From: Acetobacter sp. DsW_063
GTDB lineage: Bacteria > Pseudomonadota > Alphaproteobacteria > Acetobacterales > Acetobacteraceae
Assembly (NCBI RefSeq): GCF_002153745.1
Contig: NZ_JOPL01000009.1
Coordinates: 19,062 to 83,061, forward strand
Direction: 5' to 3'
DNA length: 64,000 bases
Shown here piece by piece: positions 19,317 to 27,521 of this stretch (position 1 is its first letter; each line of letters opens with the position of its first letter). A model generated the notes under the pieces. The model was not told the DNA's origin and ran no database searches. It saw only the letters and a list, made by a program, of their open reading frames with translations. Position numbers and translations under genes: made by a program.

Positions 19317-19583
19317 TATGACCTCGCTTGCCTGTGGACCCGCGCGGGCCTCGTTCTGTGTCTAGGGGCGGATAGCCTCTCCGCGTCGCCGAGAAAAGCC
19401 CTGAGGCCAAAAGCCGTGTTGCGTCGGCCCAGGGCGCGCGACAGGGATAGCCGACCCAAGCGCTCTGCCGCCCCGCCCCGTGGTCCATCGTCGTTCCCCG
19501 GGCCTGGGGACGGGACGCGTATGATTTTGCCGTTTCGCGATCTCCTTCCGCACGTCCCGGAGGTGATGCCGAAATGCACATCT

Positions 19584-21764
19584 ATGGACGACGAGATGCC
19601 CCCTTTCAGATACCGACACATCGTGAAGCTCACGACATCCACGGCGCTATCAATGCGGGTCGCGCCCGCATTGATAGGACTGCCGCTTCTTCTTTCCCCT
19701 GCAGACGCCGCCCGCGCGGCCTCGACATTACAAGTCACGTCCATCAACGCCAGCGCACTTATCGCCGGGACGGGCCAGACGCTCGGTGGCCTGGTTACAG
19801 CCGAATCTCAAGCAGCCGCGGCCGTCGCTACAGCCCAGAGCACGGCGACGCAGGCAAACGCCAGCGCCAGCGCGGCCATACCGTTGTCCCAAAAGGGTTC
19901 CATAGGCGGCGTCGCCACACTCGACGCCTCTGGCAACGTGACAGCGCCACTCTCGACGACTTCAACCGCTGCATCCGTTAGTTCGACTATCGGATGGAAT
20001 TCGGCTCTGACATGGGCGATAAACTCCGGAACCGGCACACAGTACGCCAACCCGAAAATAGCGGCCAACCAACGGTGGCAAATGGGTACGGACTCGTCAG
20101 GAACGGCAATCTACGACGATTACCTCCCTCCCACACATCTGCGTCTCGGCGGGTCACAGGAATTCGACGGCGTTCCGCTCTTTGTGCACAACGTTCCCTA
20201 TGGCCCAGACGATATGGGCGTAGTTGATGGCGTGTTCATGCAATCTGAAAACATGCGCGGTTCAGAGGCTGGCGTAGGACCTGATGGAGCGAGCGGCATT
20301 GCGTCATACGACAATTTCGACGCCGTGGCGCGCTACACGTTCGCCGGGACCAACTCTCCGGTTTTCGTCACCACCGGCAGCACGGTCACAGCTCCGGATG
20401 GGCTGACACATACACCAACATTTTCCGCAAACGGAGCCACCTTCGCAAATCCGCTTCCCTCGTCTTGGTCCACCTGGATTATCAGCCATCCGCATGTGAG
20501 GATGATGACCAACGAACTGGGCTCGTCGAGCGGATATATCAAAACCTATGCAGGCCAACTCACGGGCTACACGACGAACTCCGCAGGGCTCGTAACCGCA
20601 ATCAGCACCGACGGCTGGCGTATTTTCAACGCATCCGCCTCGACAACCAATCAAATTCCCGGAACAAGCACTATAGACGGTTCTACCCCCGCGCTGGATA
20701 CCGTGTGGTCTAACTTTCAAGCGCCAGCGATCATGTTTGGAGTCTACACAAAAGCATTTGGCGAAAACGTCATATGCTCACTTCCCGGCCCTACTCCGAG
20801 CGCATCCCCCGGGGATATCAATTATCCCACAGGCAACGCCAACAACCAAGTACGTAGCTGCGAAGGTATCGAATACGATCTCTGGAATAATGACACCACA
20901 GGCAACACCGCATATATGCACGGCATAACCGTCGCGTACAGCGGAAACACCTCGCCCACAGCGGACAGCTACGACATGGATCTCGCCGGCGGCAATGCAA
21001 CTATGCTCAACATCGCAGGTGAGTGGTACTCGGCAAATATTTCCTCGCGCCCCTTCTCATCCGCTGGCTATGGCGGGCCTGCCTACGCAGCAGGCTCGCA
21101 GTCGGTCATTGCCGAGTTTGATCAGTCTAATCGCCCAGGATGGGATGCTGACTCCGCATTTCCCACGTATTCACACAATATGAGGGTGACTTTGTGGAAC
21201 ACACGCAACACAAATGACGCCTCCAATACTAATGATTACAGCGATATCACAACAAACCTCGGCGTACAGGTCGATGGCCATGCCAGCTCGACATTATCCA
21301 TGGATGGAACTGTACAAGAACATATGGAATTCAATCCCGGCAACTTCCCGAACGGTATCGCATTATGCGGGTACCAGATTTGCGGCTTCGCTATAAATGG
21401 CGCCGGTAGCGCACAGTTTAGCGCCGATGCAAATATATTATCCGGAAAGTCACTTCTGTTCACGAATACCGCAGGAACACAGACAGGCTCACTTTACGGC
21501 GGCACGGACGGCGCGATACATATTAATTCCACAACTGGAAGCGCCGGAATTTTCGCGGTCACCGCGACAATTCGGGCAAGCGGAGCTATTAATGCTGGAA
21601 ACGCCACCTACTCTACTTTACCTGCATTCAGCTTAGCCGTGGGTGACCAAGAATACTGCATCGATTGTTACTCCACCTCAAATTCATCTGCCACTAAAGG
21701 CATTCCCGTGTGGTGGAACGGATCCAATTGGACTGATGCCCTCGGCGACACAGTAAAGCATTAA
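19584..21764 (+). CDS. Large exported protein with tail-fibre-like ends, function unknown
   Basis: About 726 residues from ATG 19584; ATGs at 19566, 19596 and 19653 are also possible. A basic segment (FRYRHIVK) precedes a long hydrophobic stretch (MRVAPALIGLPLLLSPADA) with likely cleavage near ARA-AST, so it is exported. Residues just after are an Ala/Gln-rich coiled-coil-like stretch (AESQAAAAVATAQSTATQANASASAA) and GSIGGVATLDASGNVTAPLS, a pattern common in phage tail fibres. The end, AVGDQEYCIDCYSTSNSSATKGIPVWWNGSNWTDA, also resembles tail-fibre or collar termini. The middle is Asn/Ser/Thr/Gly-rich and probably beta-structured. No catalytic motif recognised. Base composition falls along the gene toward the AT-rich flagellar block; possible phage or horizontal origin. 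Confidence 0.6.
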   Translation: MDDEMPPFRYRHIVKLTTSTALSMRVAPALIGLPLLLSPADAARAASTLQVTSINASALIAGTGQTLGGLVTAESQAAAAVATAQSTATQANASASAAIPLSQKGSIGGVATLDASGNVTAPLSTTSTAASVSSTIGWNSALTWAINSGTGTQYANPKIAANQRWQMGTDSSGTAIYDDYLPPTHLRLGGSQEFDGVPLFVHNVPYGPDDMGVVDGVFMQSENMRGSEAGVGPDGASGIASYDNFDAVARYTFAGTNSPVFVTTGSTVTAPDGLTHTPTFSANGATFANPLPSSWSTWIISHPHVRMMTNELGSSSGYIKTYAGQLTGYTTNSAGLVTAISTDGWRIFNASASTTNQIPGTSTIDGSTPALDTVWSNFQAPAIMFGVYTKAFGENVICSLPGPTPSASPGDINYPTGNANNQVRSCEGIEYDLWNNDTTGNTAYMHGITVAYSGNTSPTADSYDMDLAGGNATMLNIAGEWYSANISSRPFSSAGYGGPAYAAGSQSVIAEFDQSNRPGWDADSAFPTYSHNMRVTLWNTRNTNDASNTNDYSDITTNLGVQVDGHASSTLSMDGTVQEHMEFNPGNFPNGIALCGYQICGFAINGAGSAQFSADANILSGKSLLFTNTAGTQTGSLYGGTDGAIHINSTTGSAGIFAVTATIRASGAINAGNATYSTLPAFSLAVGDQEYCIDCYSTSNSSATKGIPVWWNGSNWTDALGDTVKH

Positions 21765-21777
21765 AGATATAAATGTT

Positions 21778-21823
21778 AAACAACCAGTGAGAGCGCATTG
21801 CCGCGCGCCCTCACTGGTTGTTT
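21778..21823. terminator. Strong bidirectional intrinsic terminator
   Basis: Fourteen bases at 21778-21791 (ending CAACCAGTGAG) pair perfectly with 21810-21823 (beginning CTCACTGGTTG) around an 18-nt GC-rich loop. It is A-rich on the left side and followed by TTTATT on the right, so it can end the upstream plus-strand gene and also transcription from the minus-strand flagellar cluster. Confidence 0.85.
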
Positions 21824-21929
21824 ATTATCACAACATATTTTATAAAAAACAACTTCAATATTTGCATTTTTATTTTACAATAAAGACAATTTTCATATTA
21901 ATTACATTGCGCAAAAATCTCAATATACT

Positions 21930-22676
21930 TCATTTTCCAACATAAACGGGATCACCCTGATGGAGCAATCTCGAGATCAAATATTCCGGAGTAAATCGCT
22001 TTAATCCTCCGACAATATTCGAACTGACGCCCGCTTCCGTCAACGCCAAACCACATGCGGCTGCGGCAACAATGTTGCCAATACGCCGACTTTGGTCTAA
22101 CTTTGTCGCAATCATCATTCTTGTTCGAGCTTTTTGAAATATCTCTGCTATATCAGCTGACTCTTCAGAGTCCATACCGGCGGGAAGTACAAGACATAAT
22201 TGCGCCCCTGCAACTGCACGAATTTCGACAAGAATAGCGTGAGCATCAGCACCGTAAACGTCTATCGCCTCGGTATCTATTAAAACGGGTTGTCCGTTCT
22301 TACGTTCGCGTAGAATCAATTTTAAACTCGAAGCATCAACAACAGAAAAGCAATCAATCTTCAGTTGCGCCATATGAGCCCGCAGCGCATGAGCGCCAAC
22401 CGAGGTCGCGCGTTCAACACTTACGACAAACGGCTGCAAGCCACCAGCTTTCAAACGAGCTGCCAGTTTGGCGACCGTAAGTGTTTTACCAGAACCTGCG
22501 CCACCTACCACAGCCACGGGATATTTCCATGGAAGAAAAGAAAATTTTCCAAATGAAATTATACTACGTAATGAATCCTGTAGAGGCTTCTGATCCAAAT
22601 ATGACGTCAAAATTTCCGGCACACCATGCCACAATAATTTCTCTACGATCTCAAAATTTTCACTATTTCTACACAC
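21930..22676 (-). CDS. flhF: FlhF-like SRP-type GTPase
   Basis: 248 residues of an SRP/FlhF GTPase domain: P-loop VVGGAGSGKTLTVAKLAARL, VLIDTEAID in the position of the DTAG motif, and IATKLDQSRRIGNIV in the position of TKLDE. FlhF normally places polar flagella and recruits early basal-body parts. At 248 residues it lacks the long N-terminal B region of classical FlhF, and DTEA replaces DTAG, so it is a shortened and diverged form. Last gene of the minus-strand flagellar block, 332 bp after flhA, and very AT-rich. The gene symbol reflects family, not proven function. Confidence 0.7.
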   Translation of the reverse strand: MCRNSENFEIVEKLLWHGVPEILTSYLDQKPLQDSLRSIISFGKFSFLPWKYPVAVVGGAGSGKTLTVAKLAARLKAGGLQPFVVSVERATSVGAHALRAHMAQLKIDCFSVVDASSLKLILRERKNGQPVLIDTEAIDVYGADAHAILVEIRAVAGAQLCLVLPAGMDSEESADIAEIFQKARTRMMIATKLDQSRRIGNIVAAAACGLALTEAGVSSNIVGGLKRFTPEYLISRLLHQGDPVYVGK

Positions 22677-23008
22677 GACATACCTTTCGCATTTTCAGAC
22701 ACGAAATCCATTATTGATTTCGCCATTGACAATTTTCCGAATTCAAATTTCGCGCCAAAATAGGGCACATCCGCAATTGTATTTATTAACGCGACATTTA
22801 ATTGAAATTACAATTTTTACTATACACAGCAACTTTCTCACTTTGATAAGCACCACAGAACCGCTCAGCACACCCCAACTTGACGAAAAAAAGATCTATG
22901 TATTTGGAATAAACAAAAAATATAAATTTATCGTAAAAGCATTTTCATATATAAATAACCTAAAATACAGCCCCTCGTTCATATACAAACACAATCTGAA
23001 AACGAAAT
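22677..23008. other. AT-rich spacer between flhA and the FlhF-like gene
   Basis: 332 bp of strongly AT-rich DNA. A 100-codon plus-strand frame (22714-23016) runs through it but looks like chance: no ribosome-binding site, low-complexity Lys/Ile/Asn/Ser composition and overlap into flhA. I see no hairpin or RNA gene. It could hold a promoter for the FlhF-like gene. Confidence 0.5.
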
Positions 23009-25123
23009 TCAACTAATCGTTGCAATGGTTTTTATTTTGGCACGCGGTGCGATTTCAGTTTGAGCCAAGACTGGAGTGGCCAACCTCAATCTATCCAATA
23101 TAGCATGAACAGCAACCCTAATACTTCCGCCCACAATCAGAACAGGCGCCTCGCCCATCGCGACCGCTTGATCCAAAACGACCTTCAAACGAACAATAAA
23201 TTCATTCAATTTTGAGGGGGCAATCGCCAATTGTCTGTCATCTGGAGGGCCGACCATACTATCCTGAAGCAACGACTCCCACTCCGGACTTAGGGTGATT
23301 AAAGGAATGTAACCATTGGGACCGGTAAAAGTAGCACTAATTTGCCTACACAATCGCGTCCGAACGTGTGAAGTCAACAGCGACACAGAGCGCATACCCT
23401 GACCACATCCCTCTTGTATGCTTTCAAGAATTGCAGAGATATCTCTAATTGAGATCCTTTCGGAAAGTAACCCCTGCATTACACGCTGCACCGCATTCAA
23501 CGAAATTTGAGACGGAATAAGGTCTGAAACCAATTTCTGTTGATCTCTGGGCATTTCATCGAGAAGCTTTTGCATTTCTGCATATGTTAGCAAATCTGCA
23601 AGATTTTCCCGCACCAATTCACTTAAATGAGTGACGATAACGCTAGCAGGATCGACGACTGTATAATTTTTAAATGTAGCTTTCTCACGCAGACCAACGT
23701 CAACCCACATTGCCTGAATACCGAACGCTGGTTCCTTCGTTTCCTCACCTGGCAAATCAGGCATACCCCCCTTAGAATTCATAACCAACAAACGATTCGG
23801 TCGAACTTCACCACTCCCAACTTCAATTTCTTTAATTTTTAAAGAATATCTATCTGAACCAAGATGTAAATTATCTTGAATCCTAACAGAAGGCAATATA
23901 AATCCCATTTCTGTAGCGATGGTTTTTCTCAATATTTTTATTTGCTCGGCAAGTTGCGGATTTTCTCCGCCAGCCAGACCCAACAAACCAAAACCCAGCT
24001 CCAAACGAATCATGTCAATTCTAAGAGAATCTGCAATTGGAGGCTCAGTGGGCGAGAGAGAAGCCTGCACAGTCGAAGATATATCTTCGTCTTCATTGAC
24101 CGGACACTTAAATCTTGACCACGCAGCCATCCCACACACCCCCCCCAACGCCAGAAACGGAAGCGTTGGCAAGCCAGGTATGGCCGCAAGTATCATCGCC
24201 ACGCTTCCGGCAAGAGCGAGCGGCTTCGCCCCCCCCCCCAACTGCCGTACCAACGTAACATCAGCACCACCCTCAGTGCCTCCTTTTGTAACCACGATAC
24301 CGGAAGCAGTCGAAACCAACAGCGCCGGAATTTGAGACACAAGACCGTCGCCAATGGTTAACGTTGTGAACGCGGACGCGGCATCCCTGAGCGGCATCCC
24401 GTGTCGAATAACACCGACCGCCAGCCCTCCGAGAATATTGATTGCGGTAATAATCAGACTCGCAATAGCATCACCTCTCACGAATTTAGCAGCACCATCC
24501 ATCGAGCCATAAAATCCGCTCTCCTCCTCCAATTCGCGACGCTTTTTACGGGCCATTTTGTCCGAAATTGCGCCAGACGCCAATTCCGCATCAATAGCCA
24601 TTTGTTTTCCAGGCATAGAATCTAAAGAAAATCGAGCCGCGACTTCCGCTATGCGGCCGGATCCTTTTGTAATCACCATAAAATTTACAATAAGAAGAAT
24701 CGAAAAGAGAATTCCACCTATAACAATGTCACCTCCCATCAAAAAACCACCGAATGCGGCCACGACATGCCCAGCCGCATACACTCCATCGCTCCCATGC
24801 GCCAAAATTAAGCGGGTAGTGGCAACTTCAAGAGAGAGCCTCAATAAAGTTGTCAACAGTAACAATGTTGGAAATGAAGTAAAATCTAATGGTTTTTTTA
24901 GAAAAAGAGCCACCATCAGAATCAAAACTGAAGAGGTAAGAGAAATGGATAGACCGGTATCTAGAATTAACGTTGGCAACGGAATGATTAAAATAGACAA
25001 GAGGGCCGTCACTCCCAAAGCCAGCCCTATGTCGGTTCCAGGAACGAGGCTCTTCCACGCTCCGGATTTTAGGTTTTCTACTTTAAATAACTTACCTATA
25101 TCCTGATAAATTCCCCAATTCAT
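23009..25123 (-). CDS. flhA: Flagellar type III export protein FlhA
   Basis: 704 residues, the usual length. The inner-membrane half has about eight hydrophobic spans and the conserved cytoplasmic FHIPEP-type loop between them (LDSMPGKQMAIDAELASGAISDKMARKKRRELEEESGFYGSMDGAAKFVRGDAIA). The C-terminal cytoplasmic domain binds export chaperones (QMLLDEMPRD-type helix at KLLDEMPRDQQKLVSDLIP, then SIRDISAILESI). It drives secretion of rod, hook and filament proteins. The coding sequence is AT-rich for this genome but contains two poly-G tracts (see repeats). The frame is intact as given. Confidence 0.95.
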   Translation of the reverse strand: MNWGIYQDIGKLFKVENLKSGAWKSLVPGTDIGLALGVTALLSILIIPLPTLILDTGLSISLTSSVLILMVALFLKKPLDFTSFPTLLLLTTLLRLSLEVATTRLILAHGSDGVYAAGHVVAAFGGFLMGGDIVIGGILFSILLIVNFMVITKGSGRIAEVAARFSLDSMPGKQMAIDAELASGAISDKMARKKRRELEEESGFYGSMDGAAKFVRGDAIASLIITAINILGGLAVGVIRHGMPLRDAASAFTTLTIGDGLVSQIPALLVSTASGIVVTKGGTEGGADVTLVRQLGGGAKPLALAGSVAMILAAIPGLPTLPFLALGGVCGMAAWSRFKCPVNEDEDISSTVQASLSPTEPPIADSLRIDMIRLELGFGLLGLAGGENPQLAEQIKILRKTIATEMGFILPSVRIQDNLHLGSDRYSLKIKEIEVGSGEVRPNRLLVMNSKGGMPDLPGEETKEPAFGIQAMWVDVGLREKATFKNYTVVDPASVIVTHLSELVRENLADLLTYAEMQKLLDEMPRDQQKLVSDLIPSQISLNAVQRVMQGLLSERISIRDISAILESIQEGCGQGMRSVSLLTSHVRTRLCRQISATFTGPNGYIPLITLSPEWESLLQDSMVGPPDDRQLAIAPSKLNEFIVRLKVVLDQAVAMGEAPVLIVGGSIRVAVHAILDRLRLATPVLAQTEIAPRAKIKTIATIS
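24139..24146 (-). repeat. 8-base poly-G tract inside flhA
   Basis: Eight C on the plus strand (G8 in the coding strand) within the codons for ALGGVCG. It lies about 80 bp from the longer G11 tract. Confidence 0.9.
24229..24239 (-). repeat. 11-base poly-G tract inside flhA
   Basis: Eleven C on the plus strand, G11 in the coding strand, encoding the three Gly of RQLGGGAKP near residue 296. A one-base slip would shift the frame and truncate FlhA before its cytoplasmic domain. Confidence 0.95.
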
Positions 25124-25157
25124 TTACTTTTCCCGTCGCGTTTGTGTATCATGTCAA

Positions 25158-26492
25158 TCACTGCTGCGTGGCCAACCCTAAAGATGGCCGAGGAACATTA
25201 GCTCCTTTTTCAGCATAATTTCGCAATTTGTTGCGAAGCGCGCGGATGGAAATTCCCAGAATAGACGCTGCATGCGTTCGATTTCCATCAGTATATGTAA
25301 GTGTATCTAAGATTAAAGCTTGTTCGACATCATCAACACTATTACCTACCCACGAATTTGTGTTTATTATCGACTTTTCGCTTTTTACTGAAGAAGAAAT
25401 TTCGGCGGCGTTGAAGTCCTCGACATTGATTACATCACCTGACGATAAAAGAACCGCTCTGTGCACCGCGTTTTCTAACTCTCGAACGTTACCCTTCCAA
25501 ATTCTACTTGTAAGGATTTCATTAGCTTTATCGCTAATGGTTCGCAACGACAGGCCGTTCAATTCGCAGTATTTCTTACTAAAATGCTGTGCCAGTGGAA
25601 CAATGTCGAGCCGTCGTGATCGCAATGGTGGCACAGTAAGCGAAACGACGTTCAATCGAAAATACAAATCCTCACGAAATCGCCCTTGTTTTATTTCATT
25701 TTTTAGATCTCTATTAGACGTTGCTATTATCCGGACATCGAGTGGAATCGATGCATTACCACCAAGCCTATCTACTTCGCGTTCTTGTATTGCACGCAGA
25801 AGTTTTGCCTGCATCCGCACATCCATTTCACTTATTTCATCAAGAAGCAAAGTCCCGCCATTGGCCGCTTCAAAGCGTCCGATTCGACGCGTGGCTGCGC
25901 CGCTAAAAGCCCCTTTTTCGTGTCCAAACAGCTCAGACTCAATAAGAGTTTCTGGAAGAGCTGCGCAATTGAACGCCACGAATGGCCCCTTAGATCTCTT
26001 AGATTTTTTATGAATGTATCTTGATAAAATCTCTTTGCCAGTACCGGATTCTCCACACACAAGCACAGAAGCGTCAGAGATAGCAACCTTTTGTACCAGA
26101 CATAGCAACTGCGACATACCAGGATCAATACTGATCAGTTTATGTGATTCAAACGCGACATCTTGTAAAAAAGAAGCCACCAAATCTGTATCAGGAGGAA
26201 GAGGCAAGTAGTCTTCCGCCCCGTCCGATATAGCACCTGCCGCCAATTCTGCACTCGCGGGTCCACAAGCCAATACGGGGACATGAACGCGCTGACTTGC
26301 AAGCCCATTCACAAGTGAGCGGATTCCGCACTCAACCTCGCAAATAACAAGATGATGGTTCCCATCGGAACACGCCCGGTCTATCGCCTGGGAAACGGTC
26401 CCCACGTGATCTACCTGCGCGCCTCGACTGATGACAATATTCGCAGCTTGTCCAAGTCGACTTCCGAGATACCCAACGATAAGAACACGCAT
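25158..26492 (-). CDS. flbD: Sigma-54-dependent flagellar regulator FlbD
   Basis: 444 residues from ATG 26492. An N-terminal receiver-like domain (1-110) is followed by an AAA+ activator domain with Walker A GESGTGKE, the sigma-54 contact loop as GAFSGA, Walker B GGTLLLDEIS, and a C-terminal Fis-type helix-turn-helix (NRTHAASILGISIRALRNKLRNY). Placement between fliN and flhA fits the alphaproteobacterial FlbD, which activates late and represses early flagellar genes. Residue 52, where a response regulator carries its phospho-Asp, is Glu, and the N-terminal acidic pocket is not visible. The contact loop has Ser in place of the usual Thr. FlbD probably acts without classical phosphorylation, by inference. 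Confidence 0.88.
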   Translation of the reverse strand: MRVLIVGYLGSRLGQAANIVISRGAQVDHVGTVSQAIDRACSDGNHHLVICEVECGIRSLVNGLASQRVHVPVLACGPASAELAAGAISDGAEDYLPLPPDTDLVASFLQDVAFESHKLISIDPGMSQLLCLVQKVAISDASVLVCGESGTGKEILSRYIHKKSKRSKGPFVAFNCAALPETLIESELFGHEKGAFSGAATRRIGRFEAANGGTLLLDEISEMDVRMQAKLLRAIQEREVDRLGGNASIPLDVRIIATSNRDLKNEIKQGRFREDLYFRLNVVSLTVPPLRSRRLDIVPLAQHFSKKYCELNGLSLRTISDKANEILTSRIWKGNVRELENAVHRAVLLSSGDVINVEDFNAAEISSSVKSEKSIINTNSWVGNSVDDVEQALILDTLTYTDGNRTHAASILGISIRALRNKLRNYAEKGANVPRPSLGLATQQ

Positions 26493-26501
26493 ATTCAATT
26501 T

Positions 26502-26825
26502 TCACGTCTTTTTTTCTGATTTTATTATCTCGGTCATGGTCACACCAAGTCTGCTCTCATCAACCATAACGACTTCGCCGCGCGCGATGAGTCTATTATT
26601 TACATATATATCGATTGCCTCTCCCACTCTCCGATCCAACTCCACAACCGCTCCTCTTCCAAGTTTCAGAAGTTGGCTTACTTGCATCGTTGACTTTCCC
26701 AGAACAGCGCTAACTGTTACCGGAATATCGTACACGGCTTCAAGATTATGCACATGAATGCCACCGGCATCCGAGGCGTCAATGCCAAGGTCAGTCAGCT
26801 CGTTTAGCATGGTCATATCATTCAT
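26502..26825 (-). CDS. fliN: Flagellar motor switch protein FliN
   Basis: 107 residues. The SpoA/surface-presentation domain spans most of the chain: LEAVYDIPVTVSAVLGKSTMQVSQLLKLGRGAVVELDRRVGEAIDIYVNNRLIARGEVVMVDESRLGVTMTEI. FliN forms the lower C-ring ring with FliM and FliG; fliM is not in this window. Short and complete, 9 bp before flbD in the same transcript. Confidence 0.93.
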   Translation of the reverse strand: MNDMTMLNELTDLGIDASDAGGIHVHNLEAVYDIPVTVSAVLGKSTMQVSQLLKLGRGAVVELDRRVGEAIDIYVNNRLIARGEVVMVDESRLGVTMTEIIKSEKKT

Positions 26826-26846
26826 TTATTACACCTATTTTTGACA

Positions 26847-27521
26847 TTATTTTTCGGCCTCATCCGCAATATACATTAGTATATCTTTCGAAATAGACTC
26901 AAGGTTTCTGGTTAGGCATCCGTCCGGCCATGTTATTTCGATATCAGATCGACCCAGAATGGCGGACTTTTCAACAATGATCCACGGAAATTGAAAAATT
27001 TTTAACGTTTCATCCCGTTCCATAATTTCGTCGAATGTCAGTGAATTAATATTCACGGTAACTTTGAAACTATTTTCCAATAAAGGTAATACCTTACGAC
27101 AAATCCCAGCCACCACATCTGCAGCGACAACTTCCTCAGCGACAGGATACGTTGCAAAAAATGAATCGAATAGAGATCTCGAAATAGACTCGGAGTACAT
27201 TTGCATTTGACTTAGGAAAAATTTGTTTGATTTGTAAATTTTTTCGTTTATTTTTCTTACAATACAATTTATTTCTTCTTCTTGATTTTTTGATATTTCT
27301 TCAAGAATTTTCGCATTCGCCATCTTTACAGCAACAGAAACAGTCTTATCTAAGTACTCTTGAGAATAAGCCAATTCCACGTGGTGATCGACGGGAACAT
27401 TTCCCGTTGTTTCTTCCTCTATTTCATTTTCCAAGACGTTTTCCTCCGAGGAAACCTCTGAAAAATCTTCTCCATAAGTAAATTTATTAAACAACGTCCT
27501 TTCACTGTACTCTGTCCGCAT
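26847..27521 (-). CDS. fliH: FliH-like export ATPase regulator
   Basis: 224 residues from ATG 27521 (GTG 27524 adds one). An acidic N-terminus (EEETTGNVPVDHHVELAY) precedes a long helical stretch (KTVSVAVKMANAKILEEISKNQEEEINCIVRKINEKIYKS) and a C-terminal FliH/V-type E-subunit-like domain ending SDIEITWPDGCLTRNLESI. Weak similarity but correct position between fliG and fliN, as for fliH/flbE of other Alphaproteobacteria. It would hold back the FliI ATPase; fliI is not in the window. The start overlaps the fliG stop (TGATG). Confidence 0.75.
   Translation of the reverse strand: MRTEYSERTLFNKFTYGEDFSEVSSEENVLENEIEEETTGNVPVDHHVELAYSQEYLDKTVSVAVKMANAKILEEISKNQEEEINCIVRKINEKIYKSNKFFLSQMQMYSESISRSLFDSFFATYPVAEEVVAADVVAGICRKVLPLLENSFKVTVNINSLTFDEIMERDETLKIFQFPWIIVEKSAILGRSDIEITWPDGCLTRNLESISKDILMYIADEAEK

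Noticed and set aside
18900..19583. N-terminal extension of the exported tail-fibre-like protein into the pheS region
   Set aside because: The extra residues are antisense to pheS, and the signal peptide lies well inside, so translation must begin near 19566-19653.
22714..23016. 100-codon plus-strand frame between flhA and the FlhF-like gene
   Set aside because: AT-rich low-complexity composition, no ribosome-binding site, and overlap with flhA; long frames arise easily in such DNA only by chance.
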